Source of the DNA: Chloroflexia bacterium
Lineage (GTDB): Bacteria; Chloroflexota; Chloroflexia; Thermomicrobiales; CFX8
Direction of reading: 5' to 3'
NCBI GenBank assembly: GCA_030431755.1
Contig: JAUIIK010000049.1
Coordinates: 1 to 32,119 of the forward strand
DNA: 32,119 nucleotides
Position 1 is the first letter of the stretch; every line of letters starts with the position of its first letter. The notes beneath the pieces were generated by a model that did no database searches, was not told where the DNA came from, and saw nothing but the letters and a program-made list of their open reading frames with translations. Below, in pieces: positions 22,662 to 31,373 of the stretch. The position numbers were made by a program, and so were the translations under genes.

Positions 22662-23540
22662 TTAATCTATGCTGGCCGGCTCGTGCGCTGGCTGGCACTC
22701 GGGGCAGAGATAAGTGCCGCGGTTGTTGACGCGTGTCTTGATGATCGCCGTGCCGCAGTTGAGGCATGGTTCGCCCTCGCGACCGTGGATGAATGGGAAC
22801 ACCCCGTGTTCCGGCGTCGCTTTGCCGTTGAGAATCGCCGCGCCGCCAATTGGGACGGCGATCTCCAGGATCTCGACGATGGCATGATAGAGCCGTTCGA
22901 CTTCGTCCACGCTGAGATCGACGGCCTTGCGCTCAGGATGAATGCCGGCCCGGTAGAGCGATTCGTCGACGTAGATGTTGCCGAGGCCCGCGACGAACCC
23001 TTGATCGAGCAGTAGCGGCTTGATGCGCGCCTGTTTGCGACGCTTAATGCGTTCCCGGAAGGACTCCAGTGTGAAGTCATCGGAGATAGTGTCGGGCCCG
23101 AGCTTCGTGTCAACCCAGTAGGCGGCAAGATCGTCACGTGGCATGAGGCGCAACCGCGTGAAGTGGCGGATGTCGGTGATGTAGAGTCGGCTGCCATCCT
23201 CAAACTCAAAGACGAGGTGCGTGGATTTGTGAGGCAGCTCTGCGTCGAATGCGGGCACAGGGTGACCGGCCGAGAACCCGCCGCCCTGGCTGTCGCGCAG
23301 GACGACCTGCCCGGCGAGCTTGAGATGCAAGACCGCCACAACTTCGGGAAAGCCGATAGCGAGATACTTGCCCCGGCGTTCAACGTCGACAATGTGGGCG
23401 TCGACGAGGTCGTCGAGCGACATGCCCGGCGGCGCTTCGATCAGTTTTGGCAGGCTCAAGTCGATGGCGGTGATCTTCTTGCCGAGCAGGTTGGCGGCGA
23501 TCCCGCGGCGGACGGCTTCGACCTCTGGCAATTCGGGCAT
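22662..23540 (-). CDS. mutM: Formamidopyrimidine-DNA glycosylase (MutM/Fpg)
   Basis: Fpg removes 8-oxoguanine and formamidopyrimidines from DNA and nicks the abasic site. The start is fixed by chemistry: the catalytic residue is the N-terminal proline exposed after Met removal, and the family begins MPELPEVE. The ATG at 23540 gives exactly that, whereas the in-frame GTG two codons upstream (23546) would add Met-Pro. The 292-residue chain then shows VERRGKYLAIGF with the conserved DNA-contacting lysine, the LLLDQGFVAGLGNIYVDESLY helix-hairpin region (split by one residue beyond 20), and a C-terminal zinc finger CLNCG...CPECQ with an Arg in the NNRGTY hairpin. Everything needed for activity seems present. 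It is divergent from the DUF192-protein gene, with about 100 bases between. Confidence 0.96.
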   Translation of the reverse strand: MPELPEVEAVRRGIAANLLGKKITAIDLSLPKLIEAPPGMSLDDLVDAHIVDVERRGKYLAIGFPEVVAVLHLKLAGQVVLRDSQGGGFSAGHPVPAFDAELPHKSTHLVFEFEDGSRLYITDIRHFTRLRLMPRDDLAAYWVDTKLGPDTISDDFTLESFRERIKRRKQARIKPLLLDQGFVAGLGNIYVDESLYRAGIHPERKAVDLSVDEVERLYHAIVEILEIAVPIGGAAILNGKATPEHGVFPFIHGREGEPCLNCGTAIIKTRVNNRGTYLCPECQPAHEPASID

Positions 23541-23642
23541 CGGCACTTCGTTTCACTTGGCAGGGCATCCCCGCTAGACTGATATAGATTGTGACAGATT
23601 GGTAGGGTGGCGGCTTCTCCACCCAGGAACTACGTCACCAGA

Positions 23643-25049
23643 ATGCTGGAGCGCAGATTGCTGAAGCCACGACGAACGCTAGTGGTTGCCGTGCCGATGA
23701 CGCTGGTCGCGGCTGTGACCCTATCCGGGGCGCTGTTGCAACCTGAGCTTGCTCAGGGCGTGTCGGATGAACCGGCCTTTGCCGAGACCTGGTCGCGAAC
23801 GGACCTGCCGATTCAGGATGGCGCGGTCTCGCGGACGTGGTTCTGGGGACCGGAGCCGCGCACTCCGCTGCTCGAAGAGCCCAACAGCCTCGCGCCCACT
23901 GGCACGCAGACTGTGCAGTACTTCGACAAGGCGCGCATGGAGCTCCCGGACCGGACTGCCGACCCGGAAGCGCCGGGCTACGTCCTTACCGGTCTGCTGG
24001 CCAGCGAGTTGGTCGGCGGTGTCGCACAGATCAACATTGCTGGAGACCTCGATGATCCGGCCGGCGTGACCTACGCCACGATCGCCGGGATCGTTGACGA
24101 GACGCCGCATCCGGCAGACGCGTTGATTACGACCAGGCTCGGTAGTGATGGGGCGCTGACTGAAGATGGGACTCTGGCGGAGCGCGGGGTGCGTGCCGAG
24201 TACTACATTGTTGAGACCGATCACACGATCGCGTCCGTTTTTTGGGAGTTCTTCAATTCCTCGGGCACGGTTTGGAACAATGGCGAGTTCGAGCAGGGCC
24301 GGCTCTTTCCCGATCCCTTCTTCGGCGCCGGCTTCCCGATAACGGAGGCCTTTTGGACAACGGTGCGTGTTGGCGGCGAGCCGCGCGACGTATTGCTGCA
24401 GTGCTTCCAACGACGCTGCCTGACCTATACGCCGGACAATCCCGACGGGTGGCAGGTTGAGTCGAACAATGCCGGCGCACACTACTACACTTGGCGTTAC
24501 CCCGGCGCTGGCGCGTCGCCGACCGCGACGCCCATGCCGGCAGCCACCGCAACAGCAGCGCCGACGACGCAGCCATCGCCGACATCAGAGCAACCGGCCG
24601 CGTTGCCACAAGGCGAGTACTCGACGGCTGGAGGCGAAATCCACGCAATGCACTTTGAGGTGGCTGCGACGTTCGCGACTCGCGCCTGCGGGCTCATGCA
24701 CCGCGACGAGCTGCCGGATGATACCGGTATGCTCTTCGTCTTCGAACAGGACAACTCTGGCGGGTTCTGGAACTGCAACACGTTCGTGTCACTCACGCTG
24801 GCCTGGATCAGCGCCGACGGCACGATCATCGGCTTCTCGGACATGGAGCCGCAGACACGGGGCGAAGATCAGCATCTCACGACCTACCAACCGCCAGGAC
24901 CGTATCGATATGTGGTCGAGGCGAATCGGGGATGGTTCGCTGAGCGCGGTATCCAGGTAGGAGATCATGTCGACCTCGCTGAGGCTCTGGTCCACGGCGA
25001 CACCCAGAGCGACACGCTCTGCCAGCAGCTTGGGCTAGCGTGCAACTAG
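23643..25049 (+). CDS. Secreted two-domain protein: Chloroflexota-type N-domain plus DUF192
   Basis: ATG 23643 is preferred (468 residues) because it gives a normal signal peptide, with a basic MLERRLLKPRRT start and a hydrophobic core ending near residue 38. The in-frame GTG at 23607 has no usable ribosome site, though that of the ATG is also weak. Residues about 45-290 form a domain I know from secreted Chloroflexota proteins, with TWSRTDLPIQDG, SRTWFWGPEP, VQYFDKARMELPDR and LLQCFQRRCLTYTPDNPDGW. A Pro/Thr/Ala linker (about 290-325) leads to a C-terminal DUF192 domain: CGLMHRDELPDDTGMLFVFE, FWNCNTFVSLTLAWI, and GIQVGDHVDL. The usual FWMKNT of DUF192 is FWNCNT here. Neither domain has an assigned activity that I can state; a role at the cell surface is inferred. 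Confidence 0.85.
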   Translation: MLERRLLKPRRTLVVAVPMTLVAAVTLSGALLQPELAQGVSDEPAFAETWSRTDLPIQDGAVSRTWFWGPEPRTPLLEEPNSLAPTGTQTVQYFDKARMELPDRTADPEAPGYVLTGLLASELVGGVAQINIAGDLDDPAGVTYATIAGIVDETPHPADALITTRLGSDGALTEDGTLAERGVRAEYYIVETDHTIASVFWEFFNSSGTVWNNGEFEQGRLFPDPFFGAGFPITEAFWTTVRVGGEPRDVLLQCFQRRCLTYTPDNPDGWQVESNNAGAHYYTWRYPGAGASPTATPMPAATATAAPTTQPSPTSEQPAALPQGEYSTAGGEIHAMHFEVAATFATRACGLMHRDELPDDTGMLFVFEQDNSGGFWNCNTFVSLTLAWISADGTIIGFSDMEPQTRGEDQHLTTYQPPGPYRYVVEANRGWFAERGIQVGDHVDLAEALVHGDTQSDTLCQQLGLACN

Positions 25050-25121
25050 GATCGCATGTCGCGCTTCCCGGCCCCGATCCGCTGAGTCGCGAGATCGCCA
25101 CTGGAATTGGATGCTTATCTT

Positions 25122-25160
25122 GCCTCGTAGCGGTGGAGTTCATCTCCACCGCTACGAGGC
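25122..25160. terminator. Perfect 17-bp bidirectional stem-loop between convergent genes
   Basis: Arms at 25122-25138 and 25144-25160 are perfectly complementary over 17 bases with the 5-base loop TTCAT. It sits midway between the stop of the DUF192-protein gene (25049) and that of the last aminotransferase gene (25201, - strand). No T-run follows on the + strand; on the - strand AAGATAAGC follows. A bidirectional terminator is the simplest reading. Confidence 0.75.
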
Positions 25161-25200
25161 CGAGCGGGGCGGGCGGACTGCGGTGGACGTGACCAGCGGT

Positions 25201-26430
25201 CTAATTTCTGGCCGAGTCCAACTGGTCGCGGATGACTGTGGCGAGGATGTCGACACCCCTCTCGATTTCCTCATCGTCGTTGAAGGAGTAGGCTAGCCGG
25301 ATGTTCTCCGCGCCTTTGCCGGTTGTGAAGAAGTTCTTGCCGATCCCGATCTGCAACCCTTGTTCCACGCAGGCGGCGGCGACGTCGGCGCAATCCAGCC
25401 CTTCCGGTAGTGTCAGCCAGATGAAGAAGCCGCCGGTCGGGCGCGTCCAGGAACAACCGTCCGGGAGCTTCGCTTCGAGCTCCGCCAGCATGACGTCGCG
25501 GCGATGACGATAGACATCCTTGAGCGTGCCAATATGCTCGGCCAGCGTGCCGGAGCCGGTAAACTCGGCAACCACGTGGCTCGCGAATGCGGGAGTCCCG
25601 GCGTCGGTCTTCAAGCCTGAGAGATGGGCGATCACCGTCGGGTGGGCGACGACCCAACCGAGGCGCATGCCCGCGCCGATGATTTTCGAAAATGTTCCGC
25701 AATACATGACCTGGCCGGGCTCGTCGGCGAGCCCGTAGAAGGTCGGCACGGCATCGCCTTCAAAGCGCAGATCATAGTAGGCGTCGTCCTCCAGCACCGG
25801 CACGCCGTGGGCCTTGCAGAGGTTCAGAATGGCCTCGCGCCGCTCCGGACTGTACGTGATGCCAGTCGGATTCTGGAAGTTCGGGACGAGGTAGAGGAAC
25901 TTCGCCTGCTTGCCCTCCGCCTTCAGCTCGTTGAGCGTGGACTCTAACGCGGCAACATCAAGCCCCTCATCGTCCAGCGGGATTTCGCGGACATCCGCGC
26001 CCGACGCGCGGCAGCGATGGACGGTGCCGAGGAAGAAGGGTGCTTCGCTGATGATGACGTCGCCAGGGTCGACAAAGGCCTCGAAGATCAGCCCCAATGC
26101 CTGAGACGCGCCATTTGTGATCAGGACGTTCTCACGCGTAGCCTCAATGCCCTGGTCGCGGCGTAGCTTGTCGAGCAATGTATCGACGAGTTCGGGAACG
26201 CCAGTGCCGAACGCATATTGCAGCGCCCACTCGCCGTCGCGTTCCAGGGCGATGCGGGTTGACTCGGCGATGTCCTGGATCGGCAAGCTGTCGGCGTCCG
26301 GGTAGCCGCCGCCGAAGGCGATGATCTTCGCGCTGTCTTTCGGGTCGAGCGCGACCATGCCCGGCCCGGTGCGGTTGGCCCGGTCGGAAAAGAGGTCGCG
26401 AATCCACTGGTCTGGCGTTGTTGTCGTCAC
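25201..26430 (-). CDS. PLP-dependent aminotransferase class I/II, paralogue 1 of 3
   Basis: This fold-type I aminotransferase is of the LysN/Aro8-like group (COG1167 without a regulator domain), which transfers amino groups between amino acids and 2-oxo acids. GTG 26430 is preferred (409 residues) because AAGGGAAG lies just upstream and the length then matches the two paralogues. A GTG at 26466 overlaps the upstream gene's stop and has no such site. Motifs are ITNGASQALGL, FQNPTGITYSPERR, LEDDAYYDLRFEG, the PLP lysine in TFSKIIGAGMRLGW (about residue 249) and the carboxylate-binding Arg in NIRLAYSF. It is the last gene of a three-gene operon, 35 bases after paralogue 2, and ends at a hairpin. 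The substrate is unknown; 2-aminoadipate, branched-chain or aromatic substrates are all possible. Confidence 0.9.
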   Translation of the reverse strand: MTTTTPDQWIRDLFSDRANRTGPGMVALDPKDSAKIIAFGGGYPDADSLPIQDIAESTRIALERDGEWALQYAFGTGVPELVDTLLDKLRRDQGIEATRENVLITNGASQALGLIFEAFVDPGDVIISEAPFFLGTVHRCRASGADVREIPLDDEGLDVAALESTLNELKAEGKQAKFLYLVPNFQNPTGITYSPERREAILNLCKAHGVPVLEDDAYYDLRFEGDAVPTFYGLADEPGQVMYCGTFSKIIGAGMRLGWVVAHPTVIAHLSGLKTDAGTPAFASHVVAEFTGSGTLAEHIGTLKDVYRHRRDVMLAELEAKLPDGCSWTRPTGGFFIWLTLPEGLDCADVAAACVEQGLQIGIGKNFFTTGKGAENIRLAYSFNDDEEIERGVDILATVIRDQLDSARN

Positions 26431-26465
26431 ATTGCTTCCCTTCGTGCTTGCGCTGCTGGTCGTCA

Positions 26466-27677
26466 CTACAGGCGTTGGCTGATCTCGCGCCCGAGCATCT
26501 CGATCCCATTTATGATCTCGTCGTCGGTCGGATAGGAGTAGGAGAGGCGGAACTCGTGGTGACCGCTGTCGCTGTGGTAGAAACCGGGCCCAGCGCTGAT
26601 CTGGACGCCCTGCGCGGCCAACGCGCCCGCCAGTTCAGTCACGTCGACTGTGTCAGGCATCGTCACCCAGATGAAGAACCCGCCCTGCGGCCGCGTCCAG
26701 CGCACGCCCTCCGGCATCGCGTTGTCGAGCGCCGCCAGCATGACGTCACGCTTGGCGCGGTAATGCGTGCGTAGCAACTCGATGTGTGCCTGGAGCGTGC
26801 CGTTGCGGGTCCACTCCGCCGCGACCTGGCTGGCGAAGGGGCTGGTGCCCCCTTCGAGCTTGAGCGCGGTCAGCCTGGCAATCGTCTCGGCGTCGGCAAC
26901 GGCCCAGCCGAGCCGGATGCCGGCCGCCATGTTCTTTGAGTAGGTGCCCATGTAGATGACGGACTCCCCATCGGCCAATGTGTAGAGTGTCTCGGCCTGC
27001 GGCCCGTCGTAGCGGAGGTCATAGTAGGCGTCGTCCTCGATGATCGGCACGGCATGTTCGCGGGCGAGGGCGACGATGCGATCCCGCCGTTCAGCGGTCG
27101 TCGTGACCCCCATTGGATTCTGGAAGTTCGGGAGGATGTAGAGCATTGACGCTCGGCGCCCGTCGGCCGCGAGATCAGCCAGGACGGCTTCGAGCTCGTC
27201 GACGTTGGTGCCGTCGTGGTCGACGCTGACCTCGCGCACCTCTGCGCCGTGGGCGGCGAAGCGGCGGACTGCGCCGGTCCAGGTTGGCGCTTCGCTGATA
27301 ACGACATCGCCTGGATCGATGAGCAAGCGGGCTGCCAGTCCGACCGCTTGCGATGCGCCGGCCGTTATCAGAATGTTCTCAGGTTGCGCCTCGATGCCCT
27401 GGTCACGGGCAAGCTTGTCCAGCAACGCAGCAATAAGGTTGGGATCACCGGTCGACGGGCCATACTGGAGCGCCCATTCCCCTTCGAGCTCCAGCGCGCC
27501 GGCGGTTGCGGCGACCACGGTGTCGCGTGGCAGCTCGCGCGGATCGGGCAGGCCGCCTGACAGGAAAGCGACCGAGTTCGCGACGTTACGCATCGACGGA
27601 CGTGCTGCCGAGCTGCCCGAGCGTTTCGACAGGTCCGTGCTCAGTTCGTCCAGCCAGGCGATTGATTGATTGGGCAT
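26466..27677 (-). CDS. PLP-dependent aminotransferase class I/II, paralogue 2 of 3
   Basis: This 403-residue fold-type I aminotransferase is the middle gene of the tandem set. Motifs are ITAGASQAVGLAARL, NFQNPMGVTTTAERR, IEDDAYYDLRYDG, the PLP lysine at about residue 248 in GTYSKNMAAGIRLGW, and the substrate-carboxylate Arg in FRLSYSYPTDDEI. ATG 27677 has GGGGAG 7 bases upstream, inside the end of paralogue 3, and only 3 bases separate the upstream stop from this start, so translational coupling is likely. In place of the TFSK form seen in the two neighbours it has TYSK with Asn after the lysine, a mild difference in the cofactor pocket. The substrate is unknown. Family assignment is secure from the conserved residues. 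Confidence 0.92.
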   Translation of the reverse strand: MPNQSIAWLDELSTDLSKRSGSSAARPSMRNVANSVAFLSGGLPDPRELPRDTVVAATAGALELEGEWALQYGPSTGDPNLIAALLDKLARDQGIEAQPENILITAGASQAVGLAARLLIDPGDVVISEAPTWTGAVRRFAAHGAEVREVSVDHDGTNVDELEAVLADLAADGRRASMLYILPNFQNPMGVTTTAERRDRIVALAREHAVPIIEDDAYYDLRYDGPQAETLYTLADGESVIYMGTYSKNMAAGIRLGWAVADAETIARLTALKLEGGTSPFASQVAAEWTRNGTLQAHIELLRTHYRAKRDVMLAALDNAMPEGVRWTRPQGGFFIWVTMPDTVDVTELAGALAAQGVQISAGPGFYHSDSGHHEFRLSYSYPTDDEIINGIEMLGREISQRL

Positions 27678-27680
27678 GTG

Positions 27681-28892
27681 CTAGCTCCCCACCGTTGCCA
27701 GTTGCTTGCGCGCCTCGGCAGCAAGGATCGCGATGCCTTCGTCGATCTGTGGCTCGGTGGCAAATGAATATGATAGACGCATCTCATTGCTCCCGCGTTC
27801 ATCGAAGTAGAAGATCGGGCCGGGGCTGATCTCGACACCGCGTGCCCGGCAGGCAGGAACCAGCGTCGCCATTTCGACGGCTTCCGGGAACCGCAGCCAA
27901 ATGAAGAAGCCCCCGTCCGGAGTCGTCCAGCTCGTGCCGTCCGGCATCTCACGTTCGAGCGCCGCCAGCATGGCGTCCCGTCGCTGGTGGTAAAGCGCCC
28001 GGAGCTCCTGGACGTGTTCGAGCAGCGTGCCGGAGGCAGCGAACTCGGTCGCGACGAAGCTGCCAAACGGGCTCGTCCCGCCATCAGACTTGAGTGGGAG
28101 TAGGCGGCTGATTACGTCTTCGTGGGCGATGAGCCAGCCAAGGCGCATGCCGGCGGCCATGATCTTGGAGAAGGTGCCCATGTACATCACGCGCCCAGAG
28201 CTATCGAGCGTGTAGAGCGCCGGCAGCGCCGCGCCGCTGTAGCGCAGATCGAAGTAGGCATCATCCTCGATGATCGGCAGGTCAAACTCGTCTGCAATAG
28301 CCAGCAGCTCGTGCCGCCGCTCCAGCGACATCGTGACGCCCATCGGGTTCTGGAAGTTTGGGATGACATAAAGTAGCTTCGCGCGTCGACCTTCGGAGCG
28401 TAGCTCCTCGAGGATGGCGCGTAGCTCGGATGTGTTCGTTCCGTCGTCGTCGACGCTGACGGTGCGGACATCCGCGCCGGCCTGGTTGAAGTTGGCAACC
28501 GCGCCCATCCAGGTGGGCGCTTCGCTGATGATCGTGTCGCCAGGCTCCACCAGCAAATCGACGATGAGCGAGAGCGCCTGGGAGGCTCCATTTGTCACAA
28601 GGATGTTCTCTGGCGCCGCGTCGATCTTCTGGTCACGCGCAAGTTTCTTGAGGAGTTCTTCGATGATGCGCTCGTCGCCGGCCGACGCGCCGTACTGAAG
28701 CGCCCATTCGCCATCAGCCTCGAGCGCCACGCGGGTCGAGTCGATCACATCGGCGATGGGGAGCGAGCCGGGGTCCGGGAATCCGGCATAGAACGAGATC
28801 ATCTCTGCGGACTGCCGTGGGTTTCCTAGTGTGGCCTTGCCGGCGCGGCGCGCAAGGTCGGAAAGGTGGGACTCGTTACGCAGCGACACCAT
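27681..28892 (-). CDS. PLP-dependent aminotransferase class I/II, paralogue 3 of 3 (operon-leading)
   Basis: This is the first gene of the three-gene aminotransferase operon (403 residues, fold-type I, LysN/Aro8-like). Motifs are VTNGASQALSLIVDL, NFQNPMGVTMSLERR, IEDDAYFDLRYSG, the PLP lysine at about residue 243 in GTFSKIMAAGMRLGW, and Arg in EMRLSYSF. A strong AAGGAGG precedes ATG 28892 by only one or two bases; GTG one codon later (28889) is better spaced, so the true start may be that GTG. It is divergent from the metallopeptidase gene at 29000, with about 107 bases between. TATGAT on the - strand near 28960-28965 may be its -10 element, but I see no matching -35. The substrate is unknown. 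Confidence 0.92.
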   Translation of the reverse strand: MVSLRNESHLSDLARRAGKATLGNPRQSAEMISFYAGFPDPGSLPIADVIDSTRVALEADGEWALQYGASAGDERIIEELLKKLARDQKIDAAPENILVTNGASQALSLIVDLLVEPGDTIISEAPTWMGAVANFNQAGADVRTVSVDDDGTNTSELRAILEELRSEGRRAKLLYVIPNFQNPMGVTMSLERRHELLAIADEFDLPIIEDDAYFDLRYSGAALPALYTLDSSGRVMYMGTFSKIMAAGMRLGWLIAHEDVISRLLPLKSDGGTSPFGSFVATEFAASGTLLEHVQELRALYHQRRDAMLAALEREMPDGTSWTTPDGGFFIWLRFPEAVEMATLVPACRARGVEISPGPIFYFDERGSNEMRLSYSFATEPQIDEGIAILAAEARKQLATVGS

Positions 28893-28920
28893 TCCTCCTT
28901 CTCGTCGTGATATGCCCGCG

Positions 28921-28949
28921 TTGTAGCCGGCGGACCTAGTCGCTAAGAT
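28921..28949 (+). promoter_or_regulatory. Possible promoter of the metallopeptidase gene
   Basis: TTGTAG at 28921-28926 and TAAGAT at 28944-28949 are 17 bases apart and point toward the TTG start at 29000. They match the consensus at only 3 and 4 of 6 positions, so this is a weak call made by eye. Confidence 0.25.
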
Positions 28950-28999
28950 TCACCGGCGCATCATAGTGCAGGCGGGCGCGATTCGCGAGTGGAGGACGG

Positions 29000-30187
29000 T
29001 TGCGGGTACTCGGGCTAGTGCTGGGCATCGTAGGGCTAATCACAGTGATCGGTGGCATCGTCGCCGTCGCGACCAGGGACACCGGCTCGACGAGCGGCGT
29101 TGCGTCAACCACTGCAACGCCGACAGCAGCGGGAGCAGCCGGCTCCGAGACGACTGCCGCGGCTGGAACCCAACCCGCAAGTAGTTCCGAGCCCGGCGGC
29201 GGCGCAACGCCCACATCGGCGCTTGATGGCATCATCCCGACCCAGCAGCCCGCTGTCGCGTCGGTTGATGTCGACGCGCCAGCCTTGGAGTTGCCGACCT
29301 TCCCGCTGGCGTCGGTCGAGGTGACGTACACCGAGTCGCACACATTTGGAGCTATCACCGTTAGTTTCCGGCCCGGCGCATACACTGCTGACTATGCCGC
29401 CGAGATAGCGCGTCAGACCGAGGCGGCGCGGGTCGAGGCGAACGCGAAGCTTGGCGAAGCCTGGAACGATGATCTGACGGTCTTCCTCGCCGATCAGCTA
29501 TTCGCCGAGGACTGCCTTGGTTGCCAGGGCTTCACCGAGTCCGACTTTCGCTGGATCTTCATGCTCGACGACGGCAGCGTCGTCGACGATGAGTTCGAGG
29601 CGCTGCTGGTACACGAGATGACGCACCTGATCGCGGGCAACACGATCCACCTGCCGTTCGACATCTTCTACGTCGAGGGCCTCGCGACCTGGGTCATGAC
29701 TGACGACCTCGTCGCCTATGACTACGTCTCGCCACTCCAATCGACCGCCTGGGTCTATGAGGCCGGCGCGCTGCCGCCATTGCAGGCGATCATGGATGAC
29801 GATTTCGCCGGACGCATGCGCAAGCGTGTCTACTACGACGCCGCCGCGGCGTTCGCGTTCTACGTGATCGACACATACGGCTGGGAGCAATACGTCGCGC
29901 TCTACCGGCAACAGCCGCTTGATGCAGTGCTCGGCAAGCCCGTCACCGAGGTTGAGGCGGAGTGGCACGCCTATCTGGATCCGTTCCGGCTGACTCAGGT
30001 CAACGGCGTTGGGGCGGCTGCATGGTGGGATGCGACGTCGCAGGTTATCGACGCCTACGGGCGCTTCTACCTGGACCCGAGCGCTTATTCGGCTGAGCAA
30101 TACGAACTTCTGACGCTTTCACGGCTGGCGATCAACAGGGCTGATCCGGGCAACGCGCTGGCCTTTCTGGCGGCCAGCGGTGTCTAG
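29000..30187 (+). CDS. Membrane-anchored gluzincin metallopeptidase (peptidase MA-like)
   Basis: This 395-residue protein begins at a TTG codon, supported by GGAGG at 28991-28995, 4 bases upstream. Residues 1-25 are a hydrophobic signal or anchor helix, followed by a Thr/Ala/Ser/Gly-rich spacer to about residue 75, so the catalytic part should face outside. The zinc site is explicit: HEMTH at residues 205-209 (His205, Glu206, His209) and a downstream glutamate in YVEGLATW (Glu226), the HExxH plus Glu pattern of peptidase MA-like gluzincins. A Cys pair in DCLGCQGF (residues 171-178) may form a disulphide. The DmpA-like peptidase gene starts 16 bases after its stop, so the two are probably co-transcribed. 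The protein substrate is unknown. Confidence 0.87.
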   Translation: MRVLGLVLGIVGLITVIGGIVAVATRDTGSTSGVASTTATPTAAGAAGSETTAAAGTQPASSSEPGGGATPTSALDGIIPTQQPAVASVDVDAPALELPTFPLASVEVTYTESHTFGAITVSFRPGAYTADYAAEIARQTEAARVEANAKLGEAWNDDLTVFLADQLFAEDCLGCQGFTESDFRWIFMLDDGSVVDDEFEALLVHEMTHLIAGNTIHLPFDIFYVEGLATWVMTDDLVAYDYVSPLQSTAWVYEAGALPPLQAIMDDDFAGRMRKRVYYDAAAAFAFYVIDTYGWEQYVALYRQQPLDAVLGKPVTEVEAEWHAYLDPFRLTQVNGVGAAAWWDATSQVIDAYGRFYLDPSAYSAEQYELLTLSRLAINRADPGNALAFLAASGV

Positions 30188-30203
30188 TGAAGGAGGCGGC
30201 AAG

Positions 30204-31301
30204 ATGCGCTTTCGCGGGTTCGGCATTCCAGTTGGAGCGCTGCCGACTGGCCCTGAGAATGCAATCACCGACGTTGCCGGCGTCCGGGTAGGACATGCAA
30301 CGGTTGTCCACGGCGACCCGTCCGCGGGCGATTCTGTAGCCCGGACCGGCGTCACCGCGATTCACCCGCACGAGGGCTCTGTTTTTCGGGCAATGGTTCC
30401 GGCCGCAATCGAGGTGCTGAATGGCTCCGGCGAGATCACCGGGCGTTCACAGGTCGACGAGTACGGCTACATCGAGTCGCCCATCGTCATCACCAACACC
30501 TTCTCAGTCGGGGCGGCGCACCAGGCGCTCACCGAGTGGCTCTGCGAGACGGAGCCGACGCTCGGTCGGCAGCACTTCGTTGTCCCGGTCGTCGCGGAGA
30601 CCTATGACGGCTTCCTCAATGACGTCCGGGCGCAACATGTCGAGCCTGCCCATGTCTATGAGGCGCTGAACAACGCCTCTTCCGGACCAGTCGCTGAAGG
30701 GAACGTCGGCGGCGGCACGGGCATGGCATTGTTCCAGTTCAAGGGCGGGATCGGGACCGCGTCGCGACTGGTCGAAGTTGGCGGTGAGAGCTTCACTCTC
30801 GGCGTGCTCGTCCAGGCGAACACTGGCCACCGGCATGATCTCAACATCGCAGGTGTGCCGGTTGGCCTGGAGATCACGGATCTGATGCCCGAGCCGGGCC
30901 AGTTGGATCCGGATGGCGGCTCGATCATCGTCGTCATTGCGACGGACGCGCCAATTTCCGACCGACAGTGCCGGCGGCTCTGCAAGCGCGGCATGCTTGG
31001 TCTGGGCCGAGTCGGGCTGACCGCCGGCAACAGCAGTGGCGACCTGCTTCTGGCCTTTTCGAATGCTGTCGGCGCGCGTCTCGACCGGTTCGCGGACAGC
31101 CACATCGTCAACCCGGCGCGCCTCGACGACCGTGCTATGAACCCGTTGTTTCAGGCGACGGTCGAGGCAGTTGCCGAAGCAGTGCTCAACGCGCTGGTGG
31201 CGGCGGATACGCTCACCGGCCATCGCGGGAACACGTTGCACGCGATCCCGCTCGACCGCCTGGCCGCGATCTTGGATGAGGCGGCAGCGCGAGTCGTGTG
31301 A
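30204..31301 (+). CDS. P1 family peptidase (DmpA/S58-like aminopeptidase)
   Basis: P1 peptidases are self-cleaving N-terminal-nucleophile hydrolases; DmpA and BapA release N-terminal residues from peptides, including D-amino-acid and beta-peptide substrates. ATG 30204 is chosen because AGGAGG (30191-30196) is 7 bases upstream; the frame is open from a GTG at 30180 that overlaps the previous gene. In the 365-residue chain the family blocks are ITDVAGVRVGHAT near the start, GNVGGGTGM at residues 166-174, and the self-cleavage region GLTAGNSSGDLLLAFSNA. Ser278 (before Gly-Asp) is the expected nucleophile, and residue 277, usually Gly in DmpA, is Ser. No signal peptide is visible, so it is likely cytoplasmic. 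It follows the metallopeptidase gene by 16 bases and precedes a transaminase gene, suggesting peptide use. Confidence 0.9.
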   Translation: MRFRGFGIPVGALPTGPENAITDVAGVRVGHATVVHGDPSAGDSVARTGVTAIHPHEGSVFRAMVPAAIEVLNGSGEITGRSQVDEYGYIESPIVITNTFSVGAAHQALTEWLCETEPTLGRQHFVVPVVAETYDGFLNDVRAQHVEPAHVYEALNNASSGPVAEGNVGGGTGMALFQFKGGIGTASRLVEVGGESFTLGVLVQANTGHRHDLNIAGVPVGLEITDLMPEPGQLDPDGGSIIVVIATDAPISDRQCRRLCKRGMLGLGRVGLTAGNSSGDLLLAFSNAVGARLDRFADSHIVNPARLDDRAMNPLFQATVEAVAEAVLNALVAADTLTGHRGNTLHAIPLDRLAAILDEAAARVV

Positions 31302-31373
31302 CGCGCGGATGCGTGGCGCGGGCCGGGGCGTGCTAACCTCGTCACATGAACTTCATCAGATGAGGGAGGACGC

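Noticed and set aside
22651-22666. AT-rich imperfect palindrome ATTAAACGTGGTTAAT near the fpg stop
   Set aside because: Only 12 of 16 positions are symmetric and it overlaps the fpg stop codon. It could be an operator, but nothing else supports one.
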